Positions 8,745 through 17,351 of a stretch of 64,000 bases of DNA are shown here, piece after piece. The DNA lies in the NCBI RefSeq assembly GCF_001899645.1, contig NZ_MKVV01000044.1:192544-256543 (forward strand), in the 5' to 3' direction. The notes beneath the pieces were generated by a model. It was not told the DNA's origin. It worked only from the letters and a program-made list of their open reading frames with translations, and did no database searches. The DNA comes from Pseudonocardia sp. 73-21 (GTDB lineage Bacteria > Actinomycetota > Actinomycetes > Mycobacteriales > Pseudonocardiaceae). Made by a program: the position numbers and the translations under genes. Numbering within the stretch: the stretch's first letter is position 1; every line of letters starts with the position of its first letter.

Positions 8745-9760
8745 CCGAGACGGCGCTGGAGAAGCCCGGGACCCCGCCCGTCAGCCGGCTCAGGCTGGGG
8801 CGGCTGCGGGACCTCGCGCTGATCCCGCCGATCATCGCGCTGCTGGTGATCGGCTACCTGATCAAGCCCGACGTGTTCCTGAGCCAGTCCTATCTGGTGG
8901 ACACGGTGCTCAAGTACCAGTCCGAGCTGGCGCTGGTGGTGCTGGCCGAGGCGCTCGTGCTGATCGTCGGCAAGTTCGACCTCTCGCTGGAGTCCGTGGT
9001 CGGCATCGCGCCGGCAGTGGCGATCTTCCTGGTCGTCGGCGACACGTCGGTGCTCGGCGCGCCGTGGCCCACCTGGACCGTGCTGCCCGTCGCGATCCTG
9101 TTCGGGGCCCTGATCGGCGCGTTCAACGGGCTGCTGATCGTCCGGTTCAAGCTCTCGGCGTTCATCGTCACCCTCGCCATGCTGATCGCGCTGCGCGGGC
9201 TGCAGCTCGCCATCGTCGGCGGGGCCACGATCTCCGACCTCGCCAACCGCATCCCCGTGATCGACGACCTGGGCAGCCTGCGGTTCGCCACGATCCCGAT
9301 CTCGCTGTGGATCGTGGTGATCGCGTTCGCGGTGGGCATCGTGGTGCTGGGCTACACCCGCGTCGGCCGCTCGCTCTACGCCGTCGGCGGCAACCCCGAC
9401 GCCGCCCGCGCCGCCGGCATCCGCGTCGAGCGCACGATCTGGCTCACCCTCGTCGTGGCCGGCGCACTGGCCGCGCTCGCCGGCGTCATGCTCTCGGCCC
9501 GGCTGGGCTCGGTGGCCGCGGCGCAGGGCAACGGCATGATCTTCACGGTGTTCGCGGCCGCGGTGATCGGCGGGATCTCGCTCGACGGCGGCAAGGGCTC
9601 GCTGTTCGGCGCTCTCTGCGGCGTGGTACTGCTCGGACTGATCCAGAACGTGCTCACCCTCGCGCAGGTCAAGGCCGACCAGATCCAGGCCGTCAACGGC
9701 ATCGTGATCCTCGTGGCGCTGCTGCTGGCCCGGCTCACGAGCGGGAAGGCGCAGGACTGA
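8741..9760 (+). CDS. Sugar ABC transporter permease (RbsC type)
   Basis: A 339-residue inner-membrane protein with 8-10 hydrophobic segments, starting after a short cytoplasmic lead at DLALIPPIIALLVIGYLI. It has the BPD_transp_2 pattern: VLIVGKFDLSLESVVGI in the first half, the conserved loop YAVGGNPDAARAAGI before the later helices, and AAVIGGISLDGGKGSLFGAL near the end. It presumably forms a homodimer with the two-domain ATPase. The gene overlaps the ATPase gene by 4 bases. Confidence 0.9.
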   Translation: MTETALEKPGTPPVSRLRLGRLRDLALIPPIIALLVIGYLIKPDVFLSQSYLVDTVLKYQSELALVVLAEALVLIVGKFDLSLESVVGIAPAVAIFLVVGDTSVLGAPWPTWTVLPVAILFGALIGAFNGLLIVRFKLSAFIVTLAMLIALRGLQLAIVGGATISDLANRIPVIDDLGSLRFATIPISLWIVVIAFAVGIVVLGYTRVGRSLYAVGGNPDAARAAGIRVERTIWLTLVVAGALAALAGVMLSARLGSVAAAQGNGMIFTVFAAAVIGGISLDGGKGSLFGALCGVVLLGLIQNVLTLAQVKADQIQAVNGIVILVALLLARLTSGKAQD

Positions 9761-9806
9761 CGGAGCGTGTGAAGTCCGTGTTTTGTACTCTCGGTCCGGG
9801 GGGAGC

Positions 9807-10769
9807 ATGGACGAGCTCGTCAGCCGTATCCGCATCGACCCGCGCGCCGCGGTCCGCGTCACGTTCGACCCGTACTCGAGCGTGCTCGCCCTGGCCTGCG
9901 CCGGGGCCCGGGACCACCGGCGCGGGCTCGCCACCGCACCCGCCCGGATCGCCGGCCGGTTCCCGCAACGGGGTCTGGCCGCGGTCGCGCGGATCGTCGC
10001 GCCCGGCAGCTCGGTGGCTCCCGACTGCCTGAGCCCGCACGACCCGGCCCACGACACCGACGTGCGCGCGGAGATCGGCCGGCTCCGTGACCTGTCGGCG
10101 TCGGAGCTGCTCGGCGACCTGCGCGAGACGTTCGACGACCGGCCGCCCCGGCAGTGGGAGGAGATCGCCGCCGCGCCGCAGCGGTGGGCGCACGACGTCG
10201 CCGACGTGCTCGACGCGCTGTGGGCCGTCGTCGAGCCGGTGTGGCGCCGCGAGGACGCGCTGCGCGGGCGCGAGGCCGAGCGCGTCGGGGCCGCCGCGGC
10301 GCGGGAGGCGCTCGACATCGTGCTGGCGCAGGCCCATCCGCGCGGTCGCGCCCAGGACGGCTGCCTGGTGTTCCCCGATCCCGAGGGCACCGAGCTCGAC
10401 GCGTCGGGCCGCACCGTGGTGCTGGCGCCCGTGCTCAGCGGGCTGGACGTCTCGATCTCCAACCTCGACCGCCCCGACCTCGTCTGGCTGGCCTACCCGG
10501 TGGCCGCGGGCGCCCCGCCCGACGACCCCACGGGCCTCGCCGCCCTGCTCACCCCGATGCGGGCGCAGCTGCTGGCCCGGCTCGACGGCGAGTGGGCGAT
10601 GGGCCGCATCGCCGGGGCACTGGGCACGACCGCGAGCGCCGCCACCCACCACGTCGACGCGCTGGTGGCCGCCGGCCTGGTGACGCGCCGTCGCGAGGGC
10701 CGTCACCACCTGGTGGCCCGCACCGCCCGCGGCGACGGCGTCCTCGACCTCTACGGGATGACCGGCTGA
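9807..10769 (+). CDS. ArsR-like winged-helix regulator with a large N-terminal domain (DUF5937 type)
   Basis: A 320-residue protein. Residues 1-240 form an uncharacterised domain typical of actinobacterial DUF5937 proteins. Residues ~250-310 form a winged helix: MGRIAGALGTTASAATHHVD followed by LVAAGLVTRRREGRHHLV, the ArsR/MarR recognition-helix and wing pattern. No metal-binding Cys motif is seen. The start is ATG 9807 behind GGGGGGAGC. It stands 46 bases after the sugar permease, so it might belong to that transcript, but no functional link is visible. Confidence 0.75.
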   Translation: MDELVSRIRIDPRAAVRVTFDPYSSVLALACAGARDHRRGLATAPARIAGRFPQRGLAAVARIVAPGSSVAPDCLSPHDPAHDTDVRAEIGRLRDLSASELLGDLRETFDDRPPRQWEEIAAAPQRWAHDVADVLDALWAVVEPVWRREDALRGREAERVGAAAAREALDIVLAQAHPRGRAQDGCLVFPDPEGTELDASGRTVVLAPVLSGLDVSISNLDRPDLVWLAYPVAAGAPPDDPTGLAALLTPMRAQLLARLDGEWAMGRIAGALGTTASAATHHVDALVAAGLVTRRREGRHHLVARTARGDGVLDLYGMTG

Positions 10770-10788
10770 CGGGTCGGGACGGGACGGG

Positions 10789-11751
10789 TCAGCCGTCGGG
10801 GGCGGGCACCGTGATCGACGCCGGCACGGGGCGGCCGAACAGCAGCGCCGCCACGTCGCTCACGGCGTGCACGCCGCCGGCGAGCGAGCCGGCCGGCCCC
10901 ACCTGATACATGATCGCCAACGTGTAGCGCTCGTCCGGCCCCGCGAAGCCGACGGTGTCGGTGACCCAGTGCTTGCCGTAGGAGTCCGACTCGAACGACC
11001 AGCCGTCCTTGTTGCCGGGCTGCTGCGCCGCGCCCGCTCCCCAGACGCCCCACTGCTGGTTGGACGCCACGCCGCGCATCGCCGGGACGAGGTGGTCGCG
11101 GTCGGGGCCCTGCAGGACGTGGGCCATCAGCGCCGCGAGGTCGTCGGTGGTGCACTTGACGAAGCCCCAGTACGTCGAGGAGGTGAAGCCCGGGACGAAG
11201 TGCAGGCCGGTCATCCCCAGGTCGTCGCGGAACCGCGCGAGCATGGCGTCGCCGCCGAACCTCTTCCACAGCCGGTCCGACGCGGCCTCGTCGGAGAAGT
11301 TCAGCATCGTGTCCATGTCGTGCCGGTCGGCCGCGGTGAGCGTGATGTCGCCGGTGCGGTTGCGCGCCAGCAGGTCGGACGCGATGGCCAGCTTGATCGT
11401 GGACGCCGTCCAGCCCTCGTGGGTGGTGTCGCCGGTGCGCCACACCGCGCCCGTCCGGCGGTCCGTGAACGCGACGGCCAGGTAGCCGTGGGCACCCACC
11501 GTGCGGCGGCTGTAGGCCTCGACGGCGGCGAACCGGCTCTGCTGCTCACAGCTCCAGGCGGACGCGGGGCAGGCCGGCGGGGCGGAGGTGGGAGCAGCGG
11601 TGGGAGCAGCGGTGGGAGCAGCGGTGGGCGCGACGGCCGTCGTGGTGACCGGAACGGTGGTGGCGACCGGCGACGCGACCGGGGCGGGCGCACCGCACCC
11701 GGTGAGCACGGCTCCGGCCAGCAGGACGGTCGCGGCGTGTCGGCGCATCAT
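10789..11751 (-). CDS. Class A beta-lactamase-like serine hydrolase, lipoprotein
   Basis: A 320-residue exported protein. The lipobox is VLTGC with Cys19, followed by a flexible Ala/Pro/Thr linker (about 30-60) built from repeated AAPT units. The hydrolase domain has the catalytic tetrad STIK with Ser117 and Lys120, an SDE-type second motif in LNFSDEAASDRLW, and NKDGWSFES where beta-lactamases have KTG. The missing KTG makes true beta-lactam hydrolysis doubtful; a cell-wall peptidase or esterase role is equally possible. The start is the first of two adjacent ATGs at 11751. Confidence 0.8.
   Translation of the reverse strand: MMRRHAATVLLAGAVLTGCGAPAPVASPVATTVPVTTTAVAPTAAPTAAPTAAPTSAPPACPASAWSCEQQSRFAAVEAYSRRTVGAHGYLAVAFTDRRTGAVWRTGDTTHEGWTASTIKLAIASDLLARNRTGDITLTAADRHDMDTMLNFSDEAASDRLWKRFGGDAMLARFRDDLGMTGLHFVPGFTSSTYWGFVKCTTDDLAALMAHVLQGPDRDHLVPAMRGVASNQQWGVWGAGAAQQPGNKDGWSFESDSYGKHWVTDTVGFAGPDERYTLAIMYQVGPAGSLAGGVHAVSDVAALLFGRPVPASITVPAPDG
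11588..11635. repeat. 12-bp in-frame tandem repeat coding for the AAPT linker
   Basis: Three perfect copies of GTGGGAGCAGCG (11588-11623) and a degenerate fourth copy encode the Ala-Ala-Pro-Thr repeats of the lipoprotein linker on the minus strand. In-frame 12-bp units would let linker length vary without breaking the gene. Confidence 0.8.
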
Positions 11752-11851
11752 CGCCGCGGACGGTACCCGCGGGCCCGGTCCGGCCCACCGCCCAGGGCCC
11801 GCCCCACGACCTGACGGCGCGCCGAAACGGTCGGGACCGCATCGGGGTCCA

Positions 11852-12063
11852 CGCCCGCGAGTCGGCACTTTCCCGCCCGCGAGTCGGCACTTTCCCGCCC
11901 GCGAGTCGGTGGTTTCCCGCCCGCGAGTCGGCACTTTCCCGCCCGCGAGTCGGCGGTTTCCCGCCCGCGAGTCGGCGGTTCGGGATGCCACGTCGGCGCC
12001 GGATCCGGTCAGGTCGTGCGCCCGAAACCGCCGACTCGGTCACCCGAAACCGCCGGCTCGCGG
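11852..12063. repeat. 22-bp tandem repeat array plus inverted copies
   Basis: Six direct copies of a 22-bp unit with core CGAGTCGGCACTTTCCCGC start every 22 bases (GAGTCGG at 11859, 11881, 11903, 11925, 11947, 11969). Copies alternate between a CACTTT and a GGTTTC inner sequence. Two inverted copies (CCCGAAACCGCCGACTCGG at 12021 and a variant at 12043) follow. The last direct copy can pair with the first inverted copy over about 16 bp with a 35-nt loop. The block fills most of the 257-base gap between the lipoprotein and molybdopterin genes and runs into the latter's coding end. Confidence 0.9.
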
Positions 12064-14291
12064 GGTGGGGTGCTGGCCGCCGGCTCCCCCGTCGCCGTCA
12101 CCGTCACCGGGATCGCGTTGAGGGCGGCGTTGCCCGAGAGCGGGTCGATCACCAGCTCGTCGGTGAGCAGGTTGCTGTTCACCCCGGGGTGGGCGGCCGC
12201 GACGGTGCCGGCGTGGGTGGCGTGACCCCAGCCGTGCGGGAGGCTGACCACCCCGGGTCGGATGTCGTCGGTGATCGTCACCGGCGCCTCCACCGACCCG
12301 ACCCGCGACGTCACGCGGGCGCGGTCGCCGTCGACCAGGCCGAGGGCGGCGGCGTCGACCGGGTTGACGTGCAGTGTGCAGCGGTCGGCGCCCCTCACCA
12401 TCGCGGGCAGGTTGTGCATCCAGGAGTTGTTGGAGCGCAGGTCCCGCCGCCCCACGAGCACCGGGCCGTCGGACGCGCCGAGCAGGTCGTGCAGGCGCTC
12501 CGCGTCGGCGATGATCACGGGCGGGGCGAGCTCCACCGTGCCGCTCGGCGTGCGCAGGACGTCGGGCAGCCGCGGCTGCAACGGGCCGAGGTCGACGCCG
12601 TGCGGGGCCGCGGCGAGCACGTCGAGCGTGAGGCCGTCCGGGTCGGCGCCGAAACCGTCGCCGTACGGACCGGTGCGCAGCAGCAGGTCGAGCAGCCGGT
12701 CGGCGCCACGGCGGGAGCCGAGTGCCGCCACCAGCTCCGCGGGGTCGCGGCCGTGCACCGGCGAACAGGGGTCGGCGACGGCCGCCGCGGCGGCCGTCAG
12801 CGTGACGGCATCGTCGAGGGCCTCGGCGGTGGTGCCGGCGGCGATCGCGGCGAGCCGCAGCAGCATCTCGCCGTCACCCGGCCGCGCGGGGTCGGCCGGG
12901 AACACCGGCGGCGACCAGCGCGCGACGTTCCGTGCGGCGAACTGCGCGAACACGATGTCGTAGTGCCCGCGGGTGAGCGGCGACGGCGCGGGCAGCACGA
13001 CGTCGGCGTGCCGCGTGGTCTCGTTGAGGTAGGCGTCCACCGAGACCATGAAATCCAGCTGTCCGAGCGCCGCCTCCAGCCGGGCGCTGTTGGGCGTGGA
13101 GAGCGCGGGGTTGCCGGCCACCGTGATCAGCGCCCGGACCCGGTCGGCGCCCGGCGTGTCGATCTCCTCGGCCAGTGCGGCCACGGGGAACTCCCCGAGC
13201 GCGCTGGGCAGGCCCCGCACGCGGGTGCGCCGGGAGCCGGGGATCCGCACGCCGCGCCCGGAGCCGTGCGGCCCGGCCGTGTTGGCCCCGCCCGCGGCGG
13301 CCGCGGGGAACAGCACGCCGCCGGGGCGGTCGAGGTTGCCCGTGAGCGTGTTGAGGACGTCCACCAGCCAGCTCGCGACGGTGCCGTGCGCGGTGGTGCA
13401 GGTGCCGATGCGCCCGTACACCGCGGCGGACGGGGCGGCGGCCAGCTCGTGGGCGAGCCGCCGGATCGTCGACGCCGGCACGCCGCACCCCTGCGCCACC
13501 ACCTCGGGCGGGAACGACGCCACCGCCTCCCGTACCTCCTCCACCCCGCTGACGTGCGGCAGCGACGACACGACGAGCCCGTCGGCGAACAGCGTCTGCG
13601 CCATGGCCGCCAGCAGCAGCGCGTCGGCGCCCGGGCGGATCGTGAGGTGCTCGTCGGCGGCCCGGGCGGTGCGCGTGCGGCGCGGGTCGACCACGACGAG
13701 CCGCCCGCCCCGGCGGCGCAGCGCACGCAACCGTCCCGGCATGTCCGGTGCGGTGAACAGGCTGCCGTTGCTCACCAGTGGGTTGGCCCCGAGCACGAGC
13801 AGGAACTGCGTGTGGTCGACGTCGGGGATCGCGATGGACAGGCCCGTGCCGAACATCAGCGCCGACGCCACCTGCTTGGGCATCTGGTCGACGGTGCTGG
13901 CCGAGTAGCGCTGGTCGGTGCCGAGTGCGCGGATGAGCACCGGCCCGTAGAGCGTGGCCGCGTGGTCGTGCGAGTTGGGGTTGCCCAGGTAGACGGCCAC
14001 GGCGTTGCGTCCGTGCCCGGCCAGCAGCGGCGGGAGCCGGGCCTCGATCTCGGCGTAGGCCTCGTCGAACGTGGCGGGCACGAGCACGCCGTCGCGGCGC
14101 ACCAGCGGGGTGGTGAGGCGGTCGGGATCGTGGTGCAGGTCGCCGAGGGCCACACCCTTGGGGCACAGGAAGCCGTGGCTGCCCACGTCGTCGGGATCGC
14201 CCCGGACGCTGAGCACGTCGGGGCCGTCGGTGGTGATCGTGAGCCCACAGGTGGCCTCGCACAACGGGCAGGTACGGAACGCGACGGTCAC
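12009..14291 (-). CDS. Molybdopterin-dependent oxidoreductase with [4Fe-4S] domain
   Basis: A 760-residue enzyme of the DMSO reductase superfamily. An N-terminal cluster site C-x2-C-x3-C-x27-C (Cys8, 11, 15, 43: CPLCEATCG and GFLCPKG) precedes the bis-MGD domains, including GANPLVSNGSLF and DPRRTRTA; the C-terminal molydop-binding domain contains RRDLRSNNSWMHNLP and LPHGWGH. There is no Tat signal, so it is cytoplasmic. No partner subunit is adjacent. The GTG start (14291) overlaps the TetR stop as GTGA, so translation is probably coupled. The final ~26 residues after NAIPVTVTATG are encoded largely by the inverted repeat copies and look added to the family's usual end. Confidence 0.88.
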   Translation of the reverse strand: MTVAFRTCPLCEATCGLTITTDGPDVLSVRGDPDDVGSHGFLCPKGVALGDLHHDPDRLTTPLVRRDGVLVPATFDEAYAEIEARLPPLLAGHGRNAVAVYLGNPNSHDHAATLYGPVLIRALGTDQRYSASTVDQMPKQVASALMFGTGLSIAIPDVDHTQFLLVLGANPLVSNGSLFTAPDMPGRLRALRRRGGRLVVVDPRRTRTARAADEHLTIRPGADALLLAAMAQTLFADGLVVSSLPHVSGVEEVREAVASFPPEVVAQGCGVPASTIRRLAHELAAAPSAAVYGRIGTCTTAHGTVASWLVDVLNTLTGNLDRPGGVLFPAAAAGGANTAGPHGSGRGVRIPGSRRTRVRGLPSALGEFPVAALAEEIDTPGADRVRALITVAGNPALSTPNSARLEAALGQLDFMVSVDAYLNETTRHADVVLPAPSPLTRGHYDIVFAQFAARNVARWSPPVFPADPARPGDGEMLLRLAAIAAGTTAEALDDAVTLTAAAAAVADPCSPVHGRDPAELVAALGSRRGADRLLDLLLRTGPYGDGFGADPDGLTLDVLAAAPHGVDLGPLQPRLPDVLRTPSGTVELAPPVIIADAERLHDLLGASDGPVLVGRRDLRSNNSWMHNLPAMVRGADRCTLHVNPVDAAALGLVDGDRARVTSRVGSVEAPVTITDDIRPGVVSLPHGWGHATHAGTVAAAHPGVNSNLLTDELVIDPLSGNAALNAIPVTVTATGEPAASTPPREPAVSGDRVGGFGRTT

Positions 14292-14869
14292 CAGGTCAGT
14301 CCTCTCAGCAGCAGGTCGGCGAACTGCCGCCCGACGTCCTCGGCGGTGAGCGCCCCGGCCGGCCGGTACCAGCTGCCGAGGTGGTGGACCGCCCCGAAGA
14401 AGTAGGAGACGGCCAGGTCGGCGTGCACGTCGGAGCGCAGCTCCCCCGAGGCCTGTCCGTCGTGCACCATCTCCCGGAACCGCTCGTGGTAGGCGCGGCG
14501 GCCCTGGCGCACCCGCTCGCGCGGCTCGGGGCCGAGCAGGTGCACGGAGCGCTGGAAGATCGTCGTGTCGTCGAGGTTCGCGATGCTGGTGAGCACGACG
14601 TCGCGGGCCGCGGCGTGCAGGCGCTCGGCAGGGGTCCCGGGCCCGTCCGCGATCTCGTCGAGCCGCCGGGACTGCAGGCGCAGCACACGGGCGTACACCT
14701 CGTGGAGCAGCTCGTCCTTGGACGAGAAGTAGTGGTAGAGCGCCCCCTTGGTGACGCCCGCCGCGTCCACGATCTGCGCCACCGACGTGCCGTCGTAGCC
14801 CTGCTTCGCGAACAGCTGCGTCGCGGCGGCGAGCAGCCGGTCGGGAACCGCCGTCCGCGTCGCCGTCAT
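14288..14869 (-). CDS. TetR-family transcriptional regulator
   Basis: A 193-residue repressor with a clear N-terminal HTH: LFAKQGYDGTSVAQIVDAAG then VTKGALYHYFSSKDELLHEV (residues ~20-60). The C-terminal ligand domain contains ERFREMVHDGQASGELR and YFFGAVHHLGSWY, resembling TetR proteins of fatty-acid or sterol metabolism (KstR2-like). It is divergent from an acyl-CoA ligase across a 125-base region with a palindrome and is the first gene before the molybdopterin enzyme, so it probably controls both units in response to an acyl-CoA. The start is ATG 14869. Confidence 0.85.
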   Translation of the reverse strand: MTATRTAVPDRLLAAATQLFAKQGYDGTSVAQIVDAAGVTKGALYHYFSSKDELLHEVYARVLRLQSRRLDEIADGPGTPAERLHAAARDVVLTSIANLDDTTIFQRSVHLLGPEPRERVRQGRRAYHERFREMVHDGQASGELRSDVHADLAVSYFFGAVHHLGSWYRPAGALTAEDVGRQFADLLLRGLTW

Positions 14870-14895
14870 GTCGCTCCGTCCGGGCCACATGGCAG

Positions 14896-14909
14896 ACCGA
14901 CCGGATGGT
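14896..14909. promoter_or_regulatory. Probable TetR operator in the divergent promoter region
   Basis: ACCGACCGGATGGT has the palindromic frame ACC-NN-CCGG-NN-GGT, close to the ACCGACCGGTCGGT-type site used by many actinobacterial TetR repressors of lipid metabolism. It lies 27 bases from the TetR start. A TTGACA box at 14937-14942 could be the -35 element for the ligase; I saw no convincing -10. Confidence 0.5.
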
Positions 14910-14994
14910 ATGCCAGGTGGTGCCCACTGTGCGTCCTTGACACCCGCCCGTCAACGCCGCTTCACTCGTGCGTTCGCACCGCGGAGGGACACGC

Positions 14995-16743
14995 ATGACC
15001 ACCGACATCGGCCTGCCGCAGACCGTCGCCGCCCTGCCCGCCGTCGCGGCGCGGCGCTACGGCGACCGCCCCGCCCAGCGCCACCTCGCCGGTGGCGTGT
15101 GGCAGGACGTGAGCTACGCCGAGCTGCGGGAGATCAGCACGGAGATCGGGCTGGGTCTGGTCGCGCTCGGGGTGGCACCGGGCGACCGCGTCTGCGTGCT
15201 GGCCGACACCCGCGCCGAGTGGGTGCAGGTCGAGTTCGGCATCGCGCTGGCCGGCGCCGTCACGGTGCCGATCTACCCCTCCAGCTCGGCCGACGAGTGC
15301 GAGTGGGTGCTCGGCGACTCGGGTGCCGTGGTCGTCGTGTGCGAGAACGCGGCCCTGCAGGCGAAGGTCGAGTCGGTGCGCGACCGGCTCCCGGCGCTGC
15401 GCGAGGTGGTCCTGATCGACGGGGAGGAGAACACCCTCGCCGAGCTGCGCGCCCGCGCCGGCGACCGCGACGACCTGGAACGACGGGCCACGGCGGTCGT
15501 CCCGGACGAGCCCGCACTGATCATCTACACGTCCGGCACCACCGGCCGCCCCAAGGGCTGCGTGCTCACCCACCGCAACCTCACCGAGTGCTGCCGGGTG
15601 TGCGATGCGATGGGCGTGATGGACGCCTCCGACGTCGTGTACCTGTTCCTGCCGCTCGCGCACGTGTTCGCGCAGGTCATCTCGCTGGGGTCGGCCGGGA
15701 TGGGCGCGGTCGTGGCGTACTGCAGCGACGGGGCGGCCGCGATCATGCCCGACCTCGCGGCGCTGTCGCCGACGCTGCTGCCGTCGGTGCCCCGGATCTT
15801 CGAGAAGGTCTACGCGACGGTCAGCGGGCTCGTCCCGGCGGAGATGCGCGCGAAGGCGGTGGCAGCCGGGATGGCCGTGCGGCAGCTCGAACGCGCCGGG
15901 CAGCCGGTGCCCGACGAGCTGGCAGCCGGTTACGCGCAGGCCGACGCGGCGCTGTTCACGAAGGTCCGCGCGGTCTTCGGGGGCGCGATCCGGCAGGCCA
16001 TCTCGGGAGCCGCTCCGATCGCGCCCGAGATCATCGAGTTCTTCCACGCCGCGGGCGTGCCGGTCAACGAGGGCTACGGCCTGTCGGAGTCCACGGCGAT
16101 GGGCACGCTCAACACCCTCGACGCGGTGCGGATCGGCTCCATCGGCCGCGCGGTGCCCGACTGCGACGTCCGCATCGCCGAGGACGGCGAGATCCTCATG
16201 CGCGGCCCCCACATCTTCGCCGGCTACTGGCAGAACCCCGGCGCCACCGCCGAGACCCTCGTCGACGGCTGGCTGCAGACCGGCGACCTCGGCACGATCG
16301 ACGACGACGGCTACGTGACGATCACCGGCCGCAAGAAGGACATCATCATCACCGCGGGCGGCAAGAACCTCTCGCCGGGCAACGTCGAGAACGACCTGCG
16401 CCTGTCCCCGTGGATATCCCAGGCCGTCATGCACGGCGACCGCAGGCCCTACCCCGTCGCCCTGATCACCCTCGACGCCGAGGCGGTCGGGCCGTGGGCG
16501 CAGGGCGAGGGGCTGCCCGCGGACATCCCCACCCTGGCGGCGCACCCGGCCGTCCGGGCGCTCGTCCAGCAGGTCGTCGACGAGGTCAACGCGCACTACG
16601 CCACGGTCGCGCAGATCAAGAGGTTCGCGATCCTCGACCACGACCTGTCGATCGAGACCGGTGAGCTCACCCCCACCCTGAAGGTCAAGCGGCGGGTCGT
16701 CGAACAGCAGTACGCGGGCCTCCTCGACGGTCTCTACGACTGA
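14995..16743 (+). CDS. Long-chain fatty-acid/acyl-CoA ligase (FadD15-like AMP-forming)
   Basis: A 582-residue ANL-superfamily enzyme that activates a carboxylic acid to its CoA thioester via an acyl-adenylate. The P-loop is IIYTSGTTGRPKGC (about 178-191), A5 is NEGYGLSES, A7 is GWLQTGDLGTIDDDGY, and A8 is ITGRKKDIIITAGGKNLSPG. The long insert and C-terminus match long-chain FadD15-like members. The start is ATG 14995 behind CGGAGGGA. Divergence from a TetR regulator points to substrate-induced expression. Confidence 0.88.
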   Translation: MTTDIGLPQTVAALPAVAARRYGDRPAQRHLAGGVWQDVSYAELREISTEIGLGLVALGVAPGDRVCVLADTRAEWVQVEFGIALAGAVTVPIYPSSSADECEWVLGDSGAVVVVCENAALQAKVESVRDRLPALREVVLIDGEENTLAELRARAGDRDDLERRATAVVPDEPALIIYTSGTTGRPKGCVLTHRNLTECCRVCDAMGVMDASDVVYLFLPLAHVFAQVISLGSAGMGAVVAYCSDGAAAIMPDLAALSPTLLPSVPRIFEKVYATVSGLVPAEMRAKAVAAGMAVRQLERAGQPVPDELAAGYAQADAALFTKVRAVFGGAIRQAISGAAPIAPEIIEFFHAAGVPVNEGYGLSESTAMGTLNTLDAVRIGSIGRAVPDCDVRIAEDGEILMRGPHIFAGYWQNPGATAETLVDGWLQTGDLGTIDDDGYVTITGRKKDIIITAGGKNLSPGNVENDLRLSPWISQAVMHGDRRPYPVALITLDAEAVGPWAQGEGLPADIPTLAAHPAVRALVQQVVDEVNAHYATVAQIKRFAILDHDLSIETGELTPTLKVKRRVVEQQYAGLLDGLYD

Positions 16744-16780
16744 CCCGGAAAAATCTTCGCGACCGGTGTCGATTTCCGGG
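16744..16780 (+). terminator. Hairpin after the acyl-CoA ligase
   Basis: CCCGGAAA (16744-16751) and TTTCCGGG (16773-16780) pair perfectly just after the stop codon, and the flanking AATC/GAT can extend the stem with a bulge. It is a plausible terminator of the ligase transcript. Confidence 0.5.
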
Positions 16781-16842
16781 GTGGCCCGTTCGACGCATCG
16801 GTGAGGCAGCCACACGGCCGCCCGCGAAACAGGGAGTCGATC

Positions 16843-17211
16843 ATGCGCTACTTCTTCTACACCTTCGGTGACGAGTCCGTTCCCACCCCGCCGCCCACGC
16901 CCGAGCTCATGGAGGAGATGGGGAAGTTCATGGCGGAGGCGGTCGCGAACGGCTCGATGGTGGCCACCGGCGGGATGGGCCCGACGGCGATGGGCGCGAA
17001 GGTCCGCCGCCAGGGCGACGAGTACACCGTCACCGACGGGCCGTTCGCCGAGGCCAAGGAGCTGATCGGGGGATGGGCGCTGATGGACCTGCCCGACCAC
17101 GACGCCGCCGTCGAGATCGCCAAGCGCTTCCTCGCGATCGCGGGCGAGGGCGAGTCCCGCTTCCGCCCGGTCTTCGGCCCGGAGGACGCGGACCCGACGC
17201 TCGACGCCTGA
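16843..17211 (+). CDS. YCII-related DGPF-domain protein
   Basis: A 122-residue protein beginning MRYFFYTFGDES. It carries the defining motif TDGPFAEAKELIGGW and the tail FRPVFGPED. DGPF proteins are small dimeric ferredoxin-like-fold proteins repeatedly found next to ECF42 sigma factors, which is the case here; the pair may sense a metabolic or toxic signal. The start is ATG 16843 with AGGGAG upstream. Confidence 0.85.
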   Translation: MRYFFYTFGDESVPTPPPTPELMEEMGKFMAEAVANGSMVATGGMGPTAMGAKVRRQGDEYTVTDGPFAEAKELIGGWALMDLPDHDAAVEIAKRFLAIAGEGESRFRPVFGPEDADPTLDA

Positions 17212-17240
17212 CCCGCCCGCCCGCCCCACCCTCCCGCGCT

Positions 17241-17296
17241 GATCAAGGCATGGATGTCGCTCCCCGCGCACGACCGACGACGTCCACGCCTTGATC
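17241..17296. repeat. Imperfect 18-bp inverted repeat between DGPF and ECF42 genes
   Basis: GATCAAGGCATGGATGTC (17241-17258) and GACGTCCACGCCTTGATC (17279-17296) pair at 16 of 18 positions with a 20-nt loop. It lies between two codirectional genes and could be a terminator for the DGPF gene, or a dispersed palindromic element of the genome. It is not where the ECF42 ribosome-binding site lies. Confidence 0.7.
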
Positions 17297-17351
17297 GCCG
17301 CAGTCGGGGCGCCGCTTGCCCCGGTGATCGGGCAGGTGGTGGGATCGCGGC

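Noticed and set aside
10789..11751. True class A beta-lactamase
   Set aside because: The SxxK motif is present but KTG is replaced by KDG in an odd context, so resistance should not be claimed.
11852..12063. CRISPR array
   Set aside because: Units are contiguous 22-bp repeats with no unique spacers, and inverted copies lie in coding sequence; no cas genes.
14292..15008. Upstream extension of the molybdopterin enzyme through the TetR gene
   Set aside because: The added sequence is the TetR gene read in another frame; the family start is the GTG at 14291 just before the cluster Cys motif.
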